Assembly: GCA_014695345.1 (NCBI GenBank)
Contig: JACJOC010000115.1
Location: 124,001 to 188,000 of the forward strand
From: Cyanobacteria bacterium FACHB-471
GTDB taxonomy: Bacteria; Cyanobacteriota; Cyanobacteriia; Elainellales; Elainellaceae
Length of the DNA stretch: 64,000 nt
Direction: 5' to 3'
The notes beneath the pieces were generated by a model that did not search any database, had not been told where the DNA came from, and saw nothing but the letters and a program-made list of their open reading frames with translations. The translations under genes and the position numbers were made by a program. Positions within the stretch are counted from its first letter, which is position 1, and the number at the start of each line of letters is the position of its first letter. Positions 27,293 to 37,275 of the stretch are shown in pieces.

Positions 27293-28573
27293 TCAAATAA
27301 TCTGGCTCAACTGCCTAGCTCGAATCAGTTGCTTGAACTTCACCGCTTCTCGGATTGGGTTAAAGTCAGGTTCGGTAGCGATGTCGTTAAAATACTCAGG
27401 CTGCAGTTCAATTGATTTTTGCAAACAGTCGACCGCCAATTCCACTTTTCCCCATTGGGCATAGCATCTGGCTTTGTGGTTCCAGACGTTGGGATAGTCG
27501 GGGTTGATGGCGATCGCTTGATCATAGGAAGCGATCGCCTCTTCATAGCGCCCCATTTCCTTCAGCGTGCTGCCGTGATTATCCCAAGTGCGGAAGGCAG
27601 TGGGTTCGAGCTTCAGAGTGTGTTCATAGCAGGCAAGTGCTTCTTCATAGTGCTCAAAGGCTCTCAACGTATAGCCTTTGGTGTACCAGGCGCGAGGAGA
27701 ATTGGGGGCAAGCTTTAGCGCTTGGTCGTGGGAAGCGATCGCCTCTTCACACCGCTCCAAACGTCTTAGCGTGATTGCCCGATTGATCCAAACTGTCGGA
27801 TTGTTGGGCTGAAGCTGAATCGCTTTGTCGTAGGATTTCAGCGCATCCTCATAGCGACCTTCAAAGTAAAACGCTTCTCCTTCGGTGGCGTGATCATCTG
27901 CCGTCAGCAGCAACTCTGGAGCAGCAGATTTCAGCGTGTTCAATTGTTCTGTCAATTCTTGAATACGGCGCTTCACCTCTGGCGCAACGGTATCTTGCTG
28001 CGCTGGAGACGGGGTTAAGTTATCGATCGCCTGGACAATTTGCTCTTTAAACAGACTCTGCAAATTTGAAATCTGCTCAATAAATCCAGTCTTCAATGTC
28101 TCAATTTCGTGATTGAATTGCTTAGCCTGTTCCGCCAATTCTGAGGTCACTTCTTCGGTCAGTTGTCGCTCTACTTCTTCACGCAGTTGCTTACGCGTTT
28201 CCGACACGATCTGGTTGATCACGCTGCGACGCAACAGCAACAGTCCGATTGCCGCAAAAATGGGTAACAGCGTCAGCACGGTCAGCAGAATGTTGATTAA
28301 ATCTGTGCTGCTATCAAAGGTACGATCGACTTCTAACTGAATGAGTCGCTGTATCTCGCCACTGTTTTCTAGATTCTCCTCGATCGCCTCTCGAATTCGC
28401 TCTGCTTCCCGAAGTTCCTCTAGTTCCTGTCGTTCTTGATCAGACAGAGATGCAGGTGGCGATTCAGTTTGCGCTACTGCTCTAGCAGTCAGTGGTGAAT
28501 TTTGCCAGGTTGCAGCACCGTTTAATGCCAAGCAGACACAAAAGACCCAGACAACTCCCCGATAGTGACTCAT
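27293..28573 (-). CDS. TPR-repeat protein with signal peptide and TM anchor
   Basis: 426 aa. A signal-like N-terminus (VVWVFCVCLALNGAATW, ~residues 8-25) is followed by a charged helix, a TM segment (INILLTVLTLLPIFAAIGLL, ~95-115), a coiled coil (~118-215) and about five TPR units (~230-400, repeated EAFYFEGRYEDALKSYDKAI / W.N.A..L..L.R.EEAI.S.D pattern). It probably scaffolds protein interactions at a membrane; partners unknown. A perfect REP palindrome lies between it and ftsH. Confidence 0.85.
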   Translation of the reverse strand: MSHYRGVVWVFCVCLALNGAATWQNSPLTARAVAQTESPPASLSDQERQELEELREAERIREAIEENLENSGEIQRLIQLEVDRTFDSSTDLINILLTVLTLLPIFAAIGLLLLRRSVINQIVSETRKQLREEVERQLTEEVTSELAEQAKQFNHEIETLKTGFIEQISNLQSLFKEQIVQAIDNLTPSPAQQDTVAPEVKRRIQELTEQLNTLKSAAPELLLTADDHATEGEAFYFEGRYEDALKSYDKAIQLQPNNPTVWINRAITLRRLERCEEAIASHDQALKLAPNSPRAWYTKGYTLRAFEHYEEALACYEHTLKLEPTAFRTWDNHGSTLKEMGRYEEAIASYDQAIAINPDYPNVWNHKARCYAQWGKVELAVDCLQKSIELQPEYFNDIATEPDFNPIREAVKFKQLIRARQLSQII

Positions 28574-28620
28574 GCCGCTCAGTGAAGAAGGATGTGTCTA
28601 AGTTAGCAAGTAAAAAATGC

Positions 28621-28648
28621 GTAGGGGCGGTTCGCGAACCGCCCCTAC
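28621..28648. repeat. REP-like perfect palindrome
   Basis: 28-bp perfect palindrome beginning GTAGGGGCGGTTCG, in the gap between ftsH and the TPR gene. Confidence 0.85.
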
Positions 28649-28683
28649 ACAGAATCGATTGTATAGCCAACCTTTTAGGATTC

Positions 28684-30666
28684 CTAAGACTGAGAGGCGA
28701 TCGCTACAGGTTGGTCTACGTATTCGGAAACAATTTGCCTGAACTGGTCACCCTCAACCGTTTCCTGGTCTAGGAGCGTATCGACCAGGCGATCGATCAA
28801 GGCGCGATTTTCTCTGATGATTCGACGGGCTTCTTCATAGCAGTTGAAGACAATTGATCGCACCTGACGGTCAATTTTGGTAGCCATTTCCTCGGAATAT
28901 TCCGTGTTGCGAGTCATCAGATCTCGTCCCAGAAATACTTCGCTGCTGCCGCTTTCCAGCGCAACGGGGCCGAGGTCAGACATACCATAGAGCGTTACCA
29001 TCGACCGGGCATAGTTTGCCACGGCACGGATATCGCTTGACGCGCCGGCCGTCACTTCATCGTGACCAAAAACTTCTTCTTCAACGGCTCGACCGCCGAG
29101 CGCAACCGTAATCCGATCAAGGAAATTAGCGCGGCTGTGCAGTCCGTCATCAATGCTTTCCTGATTGAGCAGCGGTTTGGCAAAGCCACCAATGCCGCCA
29201 GAGCGAGGAATGATCGTCACCTTGTCGAGCGGGTCAGTGTTCTTTAACAAAGTCATGAGCAGGGCGTGACCCACCTCATGATAGGCAACCAGGCGTTTTT
29301 TCTTGCTGTCGAGCAAGGGCATCAGGCTCATGCCAATCGTGATTCGGTCGATCGCATCGTCGACTTCAAGATTGCCAATCGTCTCCTTCCGTCGCCGTGC
29401 GGTGAGAATGGCGGCTTCATTGAGCAGGTTTGCCAAGTCAGCGCCAGAAAAACCGGGAGTTTTACGGGCGATCGCCTCTAGAGAAATTTCCTCATTCAGC
29501 TTTTTATTCCGGGCATGAACTTGCAAAATGCCGAGTCGCCCTCTATAGGTGGGCAAGTCAACCGTCACCTGACGATCAAAGCGACCGGGACGCAGCAAGG
29601 CAGAGTCAAGGACATCAGGACGGTTGGTTGCGGCAATGATGATGATGCCGGTGTTTCCTTCAAACCCATCCATCTCGGTGAGCAACTGGTTGAGAGTCTG
29701 CTCCCGCTCATCGTTACCCCCCCCGATTCCAGCACCCCGCTGCCGTCCAACTGCGTCAATCTCATCAATGAAGATGATGCAAGGGGCGTTTTCCTTTGCT
29801 TTTTTGAACAGGTCACGCACTCGTGAAGCACCAACCCCAACAAACATCTCGACGAATTCTGAACCTGAGATGCTGAAGAAGGGTACTCCTGCTTCCCCAG
29901 CGATCGCCTTTGCTAGGAGAGTTTTACCAGTTCCGGGAGGACCAATCAGCAGCACACCTTTAGGAATTTTTGCGCCGACAGCGGTAAAGCGTTCTGGCTT
30001 TTTCAAGAACGTGACGACTTCCTGAAGTTCTTCTTTGGCTTCTTCGATGCCTGCCACGTCGTCGAACATCACGCCGGTTTTGGCTTCCATTTGGAATCGA
30101 GCTTTGGACTTACCAAAGTTCATCGCCTGACCGGAAGCGTTGCTAGAGCGCCGCAGGATCATTAGCAAACCCATAATCAGCAAGAACGCCAGCAAGGCAT
30201 GGATCATCAGCGACGTAACAATGTTGCTACCGGCCGTGGGCTGGACATCAATTGCGACACCCTGATCTCGAGCAGCCTCGATCAATTCAGTGTTGCGATC
30301 GCCCGCAAACAGAGCCACTTCTTGGGGTACGGCATCAGCAGATTCGCCTTCTAGCTCAACTCGGGCAACTCCCCTTGCAGAATCAATCTCTAACCGCTTG
30401 ACCTGTCTGTTTTCGATGCGCTCAAGCAAATCACTATAGCTGAGGGATTCTTGTCTTGTCTGTGCCAATGCTGGAGTACTGGGCAACACGACCTGTAGCA
30501 TCATCCAAACGGCAGTCATAGCGCCCGTTACTGCGGCACCTTTGGCAGGCGATCGCCCCCCATTCTTCTGAATTCGTACAGGGTTTCCTTTAGAACCTTC
30601 AGCAGAGGCTCGATTGCTCCCATCGAAAGATCGCTGCATTGACACCTTATTCCTAGAATGACTCAT
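28684..30666 (-). CDS. ftsH: ATP-dependent zinc metalloprotease FtsH (copy 1)
   Basis: 660-aa membrane AAA+ protease. N-terminal part has a hydrophobic segment (~45-68), a lumenal region, and a second TM (~145-168). The AAA domain has Walker A GPPGTGKT, Walker [14 protein letters not shown] and the SRH; the protease site is YHEVGHALL (HExxH). Residues from [11 protein letters not shown] to PGRFDRQV are identical to the second FtsH gene at 37276, and the DNA there is ~97% identical, whereas the rest diverges. That pattern indicates gene conversion. ATG 30639 with AAGGTG upstream is an alternative start. Confidence 0.96.
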   Translation of the reverse strand: MSHSRNKVSMQRSFDGSNRASAEGSKGNPVRIQKNGGRSPAKGAAVTGAMTAVWMMLQVVLPSTPALAQTRQESLSYSDLLERIENRQVKRLEIDSARGVARVELEGESADAVPQEVALFAGDRNTELIEAARDQGVAIDVQPTAGSNIVTSLMIHALLAFLLIMGLLMILRRSSNASGQAMNFGKSKARFQMEAKTGVMFDDVAGIEEAKEELQEVVTFLKKPERFTAVGAKIPKGVLLIGPPGTGKTLLAKAIAGEAGVPFFSISGSEFVEMFVGVGASRVRDLFKKAKENAPCIIFIDEIDAVGRQRGAGIGGGNDEREQTLNQLLTEMDGFEGNTGIIIIAATNRPDVLDSALLRPGRFDRQVTVDLPTYRGRLGILQVHARNKKLNEEISLEAIARKTPGFSGADLANLLNEAAILTARRRKETIGNLEVDDAIDRITIGMSLMPLLDSKKKRLVAYHEVGHALLMTLLKNTDPLDKVTIIPRSGGIGGFAKPLLNQESIDDGLHSRANFLDRITVALGGRAVEEEVFGHDEVTAGASSDIRAVANYARSMVTLYGMSDLGPVALESGSSEVFLGRDLMTRNTEYSEEMATKIDRQVRSIVFNCYEEARRIIRENRALIDRLVDTLLDQETVEGDQFRQIVSEYVDQPVAIASQS

Positions 30667-30917
30667 ACTAAACTGCCTTTCCCGGCTACCTTAGCCTGAC
30701 TTCTGACTACAACTGCCTAAGTTGAACGAGATCTCCTCAGTTCAAATATGCCTAACAGGGTTGAGTAGATGCTTCTACCCCTAGTCTAACCTCACAGCCC
30801 AACTCTACCCACCCGTATGTACATCAGTCCTAGCTCTAAAGCGTACTCGTAATGAATACGATTTAAGCTATACTTAAAATTAATTAAAAATTGCAAATTT
30901 AAGAGGGAGTCTAACTC

Positions 30918-31487
30918 ATGGTTAAGATCGTTGGTATCGCTGGAAGTTTGAGATCCGACTCCTATAGTCAACAAGCCTTGAAAGTAGCGGCAGAGCGCGT
31001 TAGGGCTCTGGGTGCTGAGGTTGAAGTTTTAGATTTGCGGCAGCTAAACCTGCCCTTCTGTGACGGGGGCAGCGAGTACCCGGATTACCCCGATGTTGAG
31101 CGGCTCCGTAAAGCGGTGCTGGAGGCAGATGGAATTATCCTAGTCACGCCTGAATATCACGGTAGCCTCAGCGGTGTGCTAAAAAATGCGCTGGATCTGA
31201 TGGGCTTTGAGCATTTCTCTGGAAAGGTTACGGGATTAATGAGCGTTTTGGGTGGACAGTCTAACAGCAACGCCCTCAACGACATGCGAACCATTACCCG
31301 GTGGGTTCATGCCTGGACAATTCCTGAACAGGTTGCCATTGGGCAAGCCTGGAAAGCCTTTGATGAGGAGGGCAACCTGCAAGATGAGAACCTTTCCAAG
31401 CGATTGGATGCTTTTGCTCAAAGCCTGGTTGAGAATACTCAGAAGCTGAGGGGCGGCGTACCTCAACGAGAAATGTCCGTTGCTTGA
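30918..31487 (+). CDS. NADPH-dependent FMN reductase (flavodoxin-fold)
   Basis: 189 aa. VGIAGSLRSDSYSQQALKVA is the FMN phosphate-binding loop, and VTPEYHGSLSGVLKNALDLM is the hallmark of the NADPH:FMN/quinone reductase (ChrR/ArsH-like) family. GVLGGQ-type loop (LMSVLGGQSNSNAL) is also present. AGAGGGAG lies upstream, and TATACT at 30869-30874 is a candidate -10 box. It is divergent from ftsH copy 1. Confidence 0.93.
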   Translation: MVKIVGIAGSLRSDSYSQQALKVAAERVRALGAEVEVLDLRQLNLPFCDGGSEYPDYPDVERLRKAVLEADGIILVTPEYHGSLSGVLKNALDLMGFEHFSGKVTGLMSVLGGQSNSNALNDMRTITRWVHAWTIPEQVAIGQAWKAFDEEGNLQDENLSKRLDAFAQSLVENTQKLRGGVPQREMSVA

Positions 31488-31542
31488 GGCATTGCTGCTA
31501 ACGTGATACCGACTTGATTGAAGATACGGCAGATTTTGGTAT

Positions 31543-31563
31543 GGGCTTGGCAATGCCAAGCCC
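31543..31563. repeat. GGGCTTGGCA palindrome downstream of the FMN reductase
   Basis: Two 10-bp arms (GGGCTTGGCA / TGCCAAGCCC) around one base, followed by partial direct repeats of AGCCCCTTCA. There is no T-run, so termination is uncertain. Confidence 0.5.
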
Positions 31564-31753
31564 CTTCACAAGCCCCTTCATAATGCCAAGCTTCTCCTGA
31601 GACTTGAGTCCGTTCACAGACTTCGTTTAAATTCGGTGTAACTTAGCCTGATGTAAATTGGTGAGTGGATGTAAGTCATCAATTACAGGTTGCTATAAGT
31701 TGCAATTTAATTTGATCGCTTAATCGGGTTGTTTCAACTGAGAGAGTTTAATC

Positions 31754-33199
31754 GTGATTCGCGTTCGCCTTGCTCCTAGCCCAACGGGAAATCTGCACAT
31801 TGGTACTGCAAGAACGGCTGTGTTTAATTGGCTGTTTGCGCGGCATCATGGCGGTCAGTTTATTTTGCGAGTTGAGGACACTGACCTGGAGCGATCGCGC
31901 CCTGAATACACGCAAAATATTCTGGATGGCTTAACCTGGTTAGGCTTGACCTGGGATGAGGGACCATTCTTTCAAACTGAGCGGCTAGACCTATATCGTC
32001 AAGCGATTAAAACCTTGTTAGATAAAGGCTTAGCGTATCACTGCTACTGCAGCGAGGCAGAGCTAGAGTCTATGCGGGCAGAGCAGGAAGCCAGAAATGA
32101 AGCACCTCGATATGACAATCGCCATCGCAACCTGACTCCTGAGCAACAGGCAGCATTTCAGGCAGAGGGACGGTTGCCTGTGATCCGTTTCAAAATTGAA
32201 GACAGTCGGGAAATTAGCTGGACAGATTTGGTGCGTGGCAAAGTCACCTGGCGCGGCAACGACCTGGGTGGCGATATGGTGATTGCACGGCGTGCACCTG
32301 TCGGTGAGGTTGGTCAGCCGCTCTATAACTTTGTTGTCGTGGTAGACGACATCGATATGAAAATCACCCACATCATTCGGGGCGAAGATCACGTCGCAAA
32401 CACCGCCAAGCAAATTTTGCTATACGAAGCGTTAGATGCTGCGATGCCAGAGTTTGCCCACACGCCGCTGATTCTCAGTCCGGCGGGCAAAAAGCTGTCT
32501 AAGCGGGATGGTGTGACCTCAATTTCTGATTTCCAGAAAATGGGCTACCTGCCGGAAGCCTTGGCAAACTACATGACGCTGCTAGGCTGGTCGCCACCTG
32601 ATGCTACCCAGGAGCGATTCGCATTAACGGAAGCGGCAAAGCAGTTTGGCTTTGAGCGGGTCAACAAAGCAGGCGCAAAGTTTGATTGGGATAAGCTGAA
32701 CTGGCTCAACAGTCAGTATTTGCACGAGATGCCCGTGGATAGGCTGACCAATTTATTGATTCCTTATTGGCAAGAAGCAGGCTATAAGTTTGATGCAGAG
32801 GGCGAGCGCCCTTGGCTAGAGCAGGTTTCTGCGCTGATTGGGGCAAGCCTAGCCCGATTAGATGAAGCGGTGCCCATGACCCGCTATTTATTTGAACCAG
32901 ACATGCAGTTTTCTGAGGCTGCCGTTACACAACTGCGGCAAGAGGGTACTGCAACCGCATTGCAGGCTGTTTTGACCGCTTTATCGGAGTCTATTGAGCT
33001 AGGAGAAGCCTCTGCTCAGGAGATCATCAAACAGGTGGTCAAGACAGAAAATTTGAAGAAAGGACTGGTGATGCGATCGCTCCGGGCCGCCTTGACGACC
33101 GACATGCAGGGTCCCGATCTGATTCAGTCCTGGCTACTGCTACATCAACACAATCTAGATCAGCTTCGGCTAAAGAGCGCTTTGGCTTTGACCGTCTAG
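31754..33199 (+). CDS. gltX: glutamyl-tRNA synthetase
   Basis: 481-aa class I synthetase. The HIGH motif appears as [18 protein letters not shown] and KMSKS as KKLSKRDG. Length and the C-terminal anticodon-binding helices are normal for the discriminating or non-discriminating bacterial enzyme. In cyanobacteria its product also feeds tetrapyrrole synthesis through glutamyl-tRNA reductase. Confidence 0.98.
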   Translation: MIRVRLAPSPTGNLHIGTARTAVFNWLFARHHGGQFILRVEDTDLERSRPEYTQNILDGLTWLGLTWDEGPFFQTERLDLYRQAIKTLLDKGLAYHCYCSEAELESMRAEQEARNEAPRYDNRHRNLTPEQQAAFQAEGRLPVIRFKIEDSREISWTDLVRGKVTWRGNDLGGDMVIARRAPVGEVGQPLYNFVVVVDDIDMKITHIIRGEDHVANTAKQILLYEALDAAMPEFAHTPLILSPAGKKLSKRDGVTSISDFQKMGYLPEALANYMTLLGWSPPDATQERFALTEAAKQFGFERVNKAGAKFDWDKLNWLNSQYLHEMPVDRLTNLLIPYWQEAGYKFDAEGERPWLEQVSALIGASLARLDEAVPMTRYLFEPDMQFSEAAVTQLRQEGTATALQAVLTALSESIELGEASAQEIIKQVVKTENLKKGLVMRSLRAALTTDMQGPDLIQSWLLLHQHNLDQLRLKSALALTV

Positions 33200-33255
33200 A
33201 AATTTGACTGTTTAGAACTGTCTAGAAAAGTATTTGGCAGTAGCGACTGACTGCG

Positions 33256-33286
33256 GTAAGGGGGCAAACGTTCGTTTGCCCCCTAC
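33256..33286. repeat. REP-like palindrome downstream of gltX
   Basis: 31-bp palindrome (GTAAGGGGGCAAACG arm, one bulged A). Same family as the other GTAGGGGC elements; it may also end gltX transcripts. Confidence 0.75.
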
Positions 33287-33473
33287 TTTCACTCCGTAAA
33301 AGTTCTGTGGTAAAAGTTGGCCAAGCAGTTCTATTTGGAACTTGCCTAACCTAGTTAACGTCCAGAGAGGTCTATGACAGTTCTGAGGCTCAAAGATTTG
33401 TCAAATCAGACTGATATTTGACCAATAGTGCCGTCATACAACACTTAATCCCTAACTTTTTATCATTACTAGA

Positions 33474-33989
33474 ATGAAAATCTATGGGCTGAACCCAAGA
33501 TCCAGGCTATCTACTACAGTTTTAACAACTGGCATTTTGGTCACTGGGCTATCAGTGGATGTTCCTGTTTACGCTCAGCAGATTCAGTCTCCCGTTATCT
33601 CAATTTTTGAAAACGTCACCCTAAGTCCTGACTTTTCTCCCGATCCCACTACGATTCGCGGAATTAGCGGCGGGCCGTTAACGGCCAGCAATGTTGCAGG
33701 TAGAACTGAAACTGCGACTGGTCCTTGCGCTGGTTTTGTGGATGAGCAGCCCGATCACACGATTCAACTGACTGAGTTTTTCAGCTATCTCAGCATCCAG
33801 GTTGAAAGCCCTGAAGATACTACTTTAGTTGTGCGCGGACCAGGCGGAAGCTGGTGCAATGATGATTACCAGAGCAATAACCCTGGAATTGCTGGACAGT
33901 GGCTTTCAGGCGACTATGAGGTATGGGTTGGCTCCTACAATCGCGACAGCTATCACCCTTATGTCATTCGCATCAGCGACAGTCAGTAA
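33474..33989 (+). CDS. secreted protein with pre-peptidase-like beta domain, unknown
   Basis: 171 aa. The signal peptide runs to about residue 35 (LSTTVLTTGILVTGLSVD ... VYAQQ). The mature part ends TTLVVRGPGGSWCNDDYQ ... GQWLSGDYEVWVGSY, a pattern seen in small periplasmic proteins related to bacterial pre-peptidase C-terminal domains. Two Cys (CAGFVD, WCNDD) could form a disulfide. Its last codons are duplicated just downstream (33978-34000 and 34010-34032). Confidence 0.7.
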   Translation: MKIYGLNPRSRLSTTVLTTGILVTGLSVDVPVYAQQIQSPVISIFENVTLSPDFSPDPTTIRGISGGPLTASNVAGRTETATGPCAGFVDEQPDHTIQLTEFFSYLSIQVESPEDTTLVVRGPGGSWCNDDYQSNNPGIAGQWLSGDYEVWVGSYNRDSYHPYVIRISDSQ

Positions 33990-34032
33990 AATCAACAGTC
34001 AACATAACTGACAGTCAGTAAAACCGACAGTC
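33978..34032. repeat. 23-bp direct repeat at the 3' end of the secreted-protein gene
   Basis: Two copies of a GACAGTCAGTAAAA-type unit at 33978-34000 and 34010-34032 agree at 21 of 23 positions. The first contains the stop codon. Confidence 0.7.
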
Positions 34033-34253
34033 GGTAGATAAGAAGTGCGGCTGGGGACAGTCGGGGACAAAATACCCCTGTTTATCCCCCTAACGGGTGA
34101 ATCAGCAGGGGGAGGTGATTGTTTTCTGTTGCCCAGTAGCATTAGATGTTGGAAGTAGCTCTTGTGTAAGCACCGACTTGGGTGCGGATCGCCTGCTTTG
34201 ATTCATGTTTTCTATTCAAGTAAGCAGTTTTATGTTACGAGGAATTGCCTCCT

Positions 34254-37073
34254 ATGGCATCCCAGTTGAGAAGTTGGGTATCGACGGGTAGAGCGGCGAT
34301 CGCCTTGCTCGTTCAGGAGGGGTTGCCTCGGGTCAAGCAACCTAGACCTGCCTCTGAATTGACAGGCTACGAAGCATGGCGAAACCGCTTTATGTTGAGT
34401 CGGCTGCGCCTGGGGCTATGGCTAGCAGTTCCTTGTCTGTTAACGTTCATTGCTCTAGATTTTTATAGTTTTGTAGTCAACCCAGAAGCATTTAAAGCAA
34501 GTCATCTCGTCCCTTACCGCCTGGTGCTGACGCTGGAAGGGGCAATGCTGCTGTCACTGTTGTCCTGCGTTGTCTTTTCCAACACTCAAGCAGGGCGTCG
34601 CCATCCAGGTGTTTTGTTTCTGTGCCTGTCCTGGTCGATCACACTGGTTGGGCAAATTGTGGCCACGCTCAACGGCGTTGCTAACCCAGATCTGATCGCC
34701 TGGAACTTGGCATTTCTAATCCAGGCGACGTTGATTCCGGCGCGCTGGTTTTTGCATTTGATTGCCCAGCTAGGGGTGCTGATTTATTTTTTTGGAGTCA
34801 ATTCAGCGCTAGGAATCACCATTGATGGCAAACCTGTTTACTCCTGCTTGGTGGTGTGGGTGTATGTGTTTTGGTTTTGCCTGATCTGCAATTTGGCAGT
34901 TTATTTATACGAGCAGCTTCAGAAAGCCGAATTCCATGCTCAACGAGAGTTACGTTTTTTTCTACATGCGGTGTCGCATGACCTGCGAAATCCAGTAACC
35001 GGAATGTTGTTGCTGTTGCGATCGCTGCTCGATCAGTTGGGTGAGCAGGTTGCAGTCAGCCGTCAAACTTTAGAAAGAATGCTGGAGGGGAGCGATCGCC
35101 AGCTTAAGCTGATCAATTCCCTATTGGAAGCTCATACCCACCGCAAACCCTGCATTTGCAAGAAAGAGCCTTTACAACTCAGTGACCTGGTAGAAGCCGT
35201 GCTAGCAGATTTTGAGCCGCTGTTAGCCCGAAGACAGGTCACTATTATGAATCGGCTGCCTCAAGATTTATCGCCTGTCAGCGCAGATGCAACTCAGCTT
35301 TGGCGAGTCTTTAACAACTTAATTGCCAATGCGATCGAACATAACCCACCTGGAGTAACCCTGACGCTGAATGCTAAACCAAAGAACAGTTTGGCGGGGT
35401 CAGACACAGTTTACTGTTGGGTTCATGATAATGGCATCGGAATGCCTCAGCGGGGCGATCGCCTGTTTGCTGACTTGCAGCTTAGAAGGCGCTCTGACTC
35501 ATTGGGCTTAGGGCTACCGCTCTGCCGTCAAATTATCGAAGCACACGGCGGACACATTGGAATTAACAGCTCTCCTCAGCAAGGCACAACCGTCTGGTTC
35601 ACCTTGCCTCTAGTCAAATCCGTTGCAATCGCTGATTCTGAATTGGATGATGCCAGGTCAATGCGATCGCCCTTCACCTTGGCTCAGCGAGTTAAGTCGA
35701 TGGGTCAGGACGCGCAACAAAGAGTTGGGCGATCGCTAACGGCTCTATTGGGCAATATCCAACCCTCCTCTGAGTCTGCGAATTATGAGTCCTGGCAAGA
35801 AAATTTGCTCCTTGGTCGCCTGCGACTGAGCCTTTGGCTAACGCTGACTTATATCCTGACGGTTGCTGCTGGCTATGGGCACATGGCAGTCTTCCTGCCC
35901 TCTGAATTTGCTGAGTTTCCTGCCGCCCATCGAGCGCTGATTTTTCCAGTTTTTGTGTTCATGGGGCTGAGCCTGTGTCTCTTGCTGGCACTCCACTCCA
36001 CTAAGTTTGGACAGCAATACCCCAATCTGATTTTTCTAGGATTTTCCTGGTCGGTGACGTTAGTTCCGCAAATCATTGGGACACTCTACGGCTCAGTTTA
36101 CATAGACATTTTGAGCCTCTGTGTGATTTTGCTGGTGCAAGCGGCTCTAATCCCCGTGCGCTGGTGGTTGCATGTTGTTTCCCAGGTTGGAGCACTGGGA
36201 TATTACATCGGCGTAAACCTGGCGCTAGGATCAACTACCGTAGGTGGGGAACCGATCTACCATGCCAGCATCTTTCTTTACCTGTTCTGGTTCTGCTTTA
36301 TCTGCGATCTAGCAGTTTTTCTATACGAGCGACTGCAGCGCAACGAGTTTGAATCGCGCAGACAGCTACAGGCGTTTTTACATACCATCACCCATGACCT
36401 GCGAACTCCCGTAATGGGTGCTTCGATGCTATTGAAGAACTTACTCAACCAAGCAGGGGAAGAGATACCGGTCAACCGCTTGATTTTGGAACGAATGTGG
36501 CAGGGGAGCGATCGCCAGCTTAACTTGCTGAGTTCTCTGGTTGAAGCGCACGACACCGAAATGCGCTGCCTCGTCTTGCACCGTCGGCCGCTTCACCTAG
36601 AACCCTTCGTGCAGTCCGTCCTGGTGAATTTAGAGCCACTGCTCAACAAAAATCAGGTGACACTCAAAAACTTAATTTCGCCTGATTTACCGCCCGTCAG
36701 CGCTGACTCCGACCAGCTTTGGCGCTTATTCACCAATCTGATTACCAACGCGGTTAAACACAATCCTCCTGGGATTGAGCTAGTTCTCAAGGCTGACGTA
36801 GAAGCCGGAATGCTGCGCTGCACGATTCAAGATAGTGGGCTAGGAATTCAATCTGAGCAGTGTCCCTTTGTGTTTGAACTGTATGCCCGGAGAGGGCGAT
36901 CGCGTTATGTCCCCGGTCTAGGGTTAGGACTGTACGTTTGTCGGCAAATCATCACCGCTCACGGGGGCAAAATTGGGGTCAACAGCAGTCTTGGACAGGG
37001 CAGCGCCTTTTGGTTTACTCTACCAATCTCCAAACGGGCGAATCCCATTGGTTGCTCTAATTCCTCTAATTAG
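34254..37073 (+). CDS. tandemly duplicated membrane histidine kinase
   Basis: 939 aa made of two full kinases end to end. Each half has a WRNRFMLSRLRLGLWLA-type start, about six TM helices, a DHp helix with an H-box (HAVSHDLRNP; HTITHDLRTP), an N-box (NNLIANAIEHN; TNLITNAVKHN) and G-boxes (DNGIGM ... LGLGLPLCRQIIEAHGG; DSGLGI ... GLGLYVCRQIITAHGG). The halves join near residue 480. No receiver domain is present and no regulator gene is adjacent. ATG 34254 has AGGA 11 bp upstream; a TTG three codons earlier is poorer. In-cis dimerisation of the two halves is plausible. Confidence 0.92.
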   Translation: MASQLRSWVSTGRAAIALLVQEGLPRVKQPRPASELTGYEAWRNRFMLSRLRLGLWLAVPCLLTFIALDFYSFVVNPEAFKASHLVPYRLVLTLEGAMLLSLLSCVVFSNTQAGRRHPGVLFLCLSWSITLVGQIVATLNGVANPDLIAWNLAFLIQATLIPARWFLHLIAQLGVLIYFFGVNSALGITIDGKPVYSCLVVWVYVFWFCLICNLAVYLYEQLQKAEFHAQRELRFFLHAVSHDLRNPVTGMLLLLRSLLDQLGEQVAVSRQTLERMLEGSDRQLKLINSLLEAHTHRKPCICKKEPLQLSDLVEAVLADFEPLLARRQVTIMNRLPQDLSPVSADATQLWRVFNNLIANAIEHNPPGVTLTLNAKPKNSLAGSDTVYCWVHDNGIGMPQRGDRLFADLQLRRRSDSLGLGLPLCRQIIEAHGGHIGINSSPQQGTTVWFTLPLVKSVAIADSELDDARSMRSPFTLAQRVKSMGQDAQQRVGRSLTALLGNIQPSSESANYESWQENLLLGRLRLSLWLTLTYILTVAAGYGHMAVFLPSEFAEFPAAHRALIFPVFVFMGLSLCLLLALHSTKFGQQYPNLIFLGFSWSVTLVPQIIGTLYGSVYIDILSLCVILLVQAALIPVRWWLHVVSQVGALGYYIGVNLALGSTTVGGEPIYHASIFLYLFWFCFICDLAVFLYERLQRNEFESRRQLQAFLHTITHDLRTPVMGASMLLKNLLNQAGEEIPVNRLILERMWQGSDRQLNLLSSLVEAHDTEMRCLVLHRRPLHLEPFVQSVLVNLEPLLNKNQVTLKNLISPDLPPVSADSDQLWRLFTNLITNAVKHNPPGIELVLKADVEAGMLRCTIQDSGLGIQSEQCPFVFELYARRGRSRYVPGLGLGLYVCRQIITAHGGKIGVNSSLGQGSAFWFTLPISKRANPIGCSNSSN

Positions 37074-37275
37074 GTTAAATTTAGTTAAGATTCGCTCTCA
37101 GAAATATTCGATATGTTTAACTGCTGGCTTTCAAAGCTGCATTCCATCGCAAGCTGAGTTAGCGATTAGACTGAGGTTAGCGATATCGTATTTGTTCAAA
37201 AACTCTATCCAGGCAGCAATCCTCTGTCTGCAACGGATTTGACTACTTTATTTGTATATAGAGGCTAATCAAGTT

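Noticed and set aside
29565-30025. Plus-strand open frames over ftsH copy 1, mirrored at copy 2
   Set aside because: They are antisense shadows that recur only because the two ftsH genes are nearly identical there.
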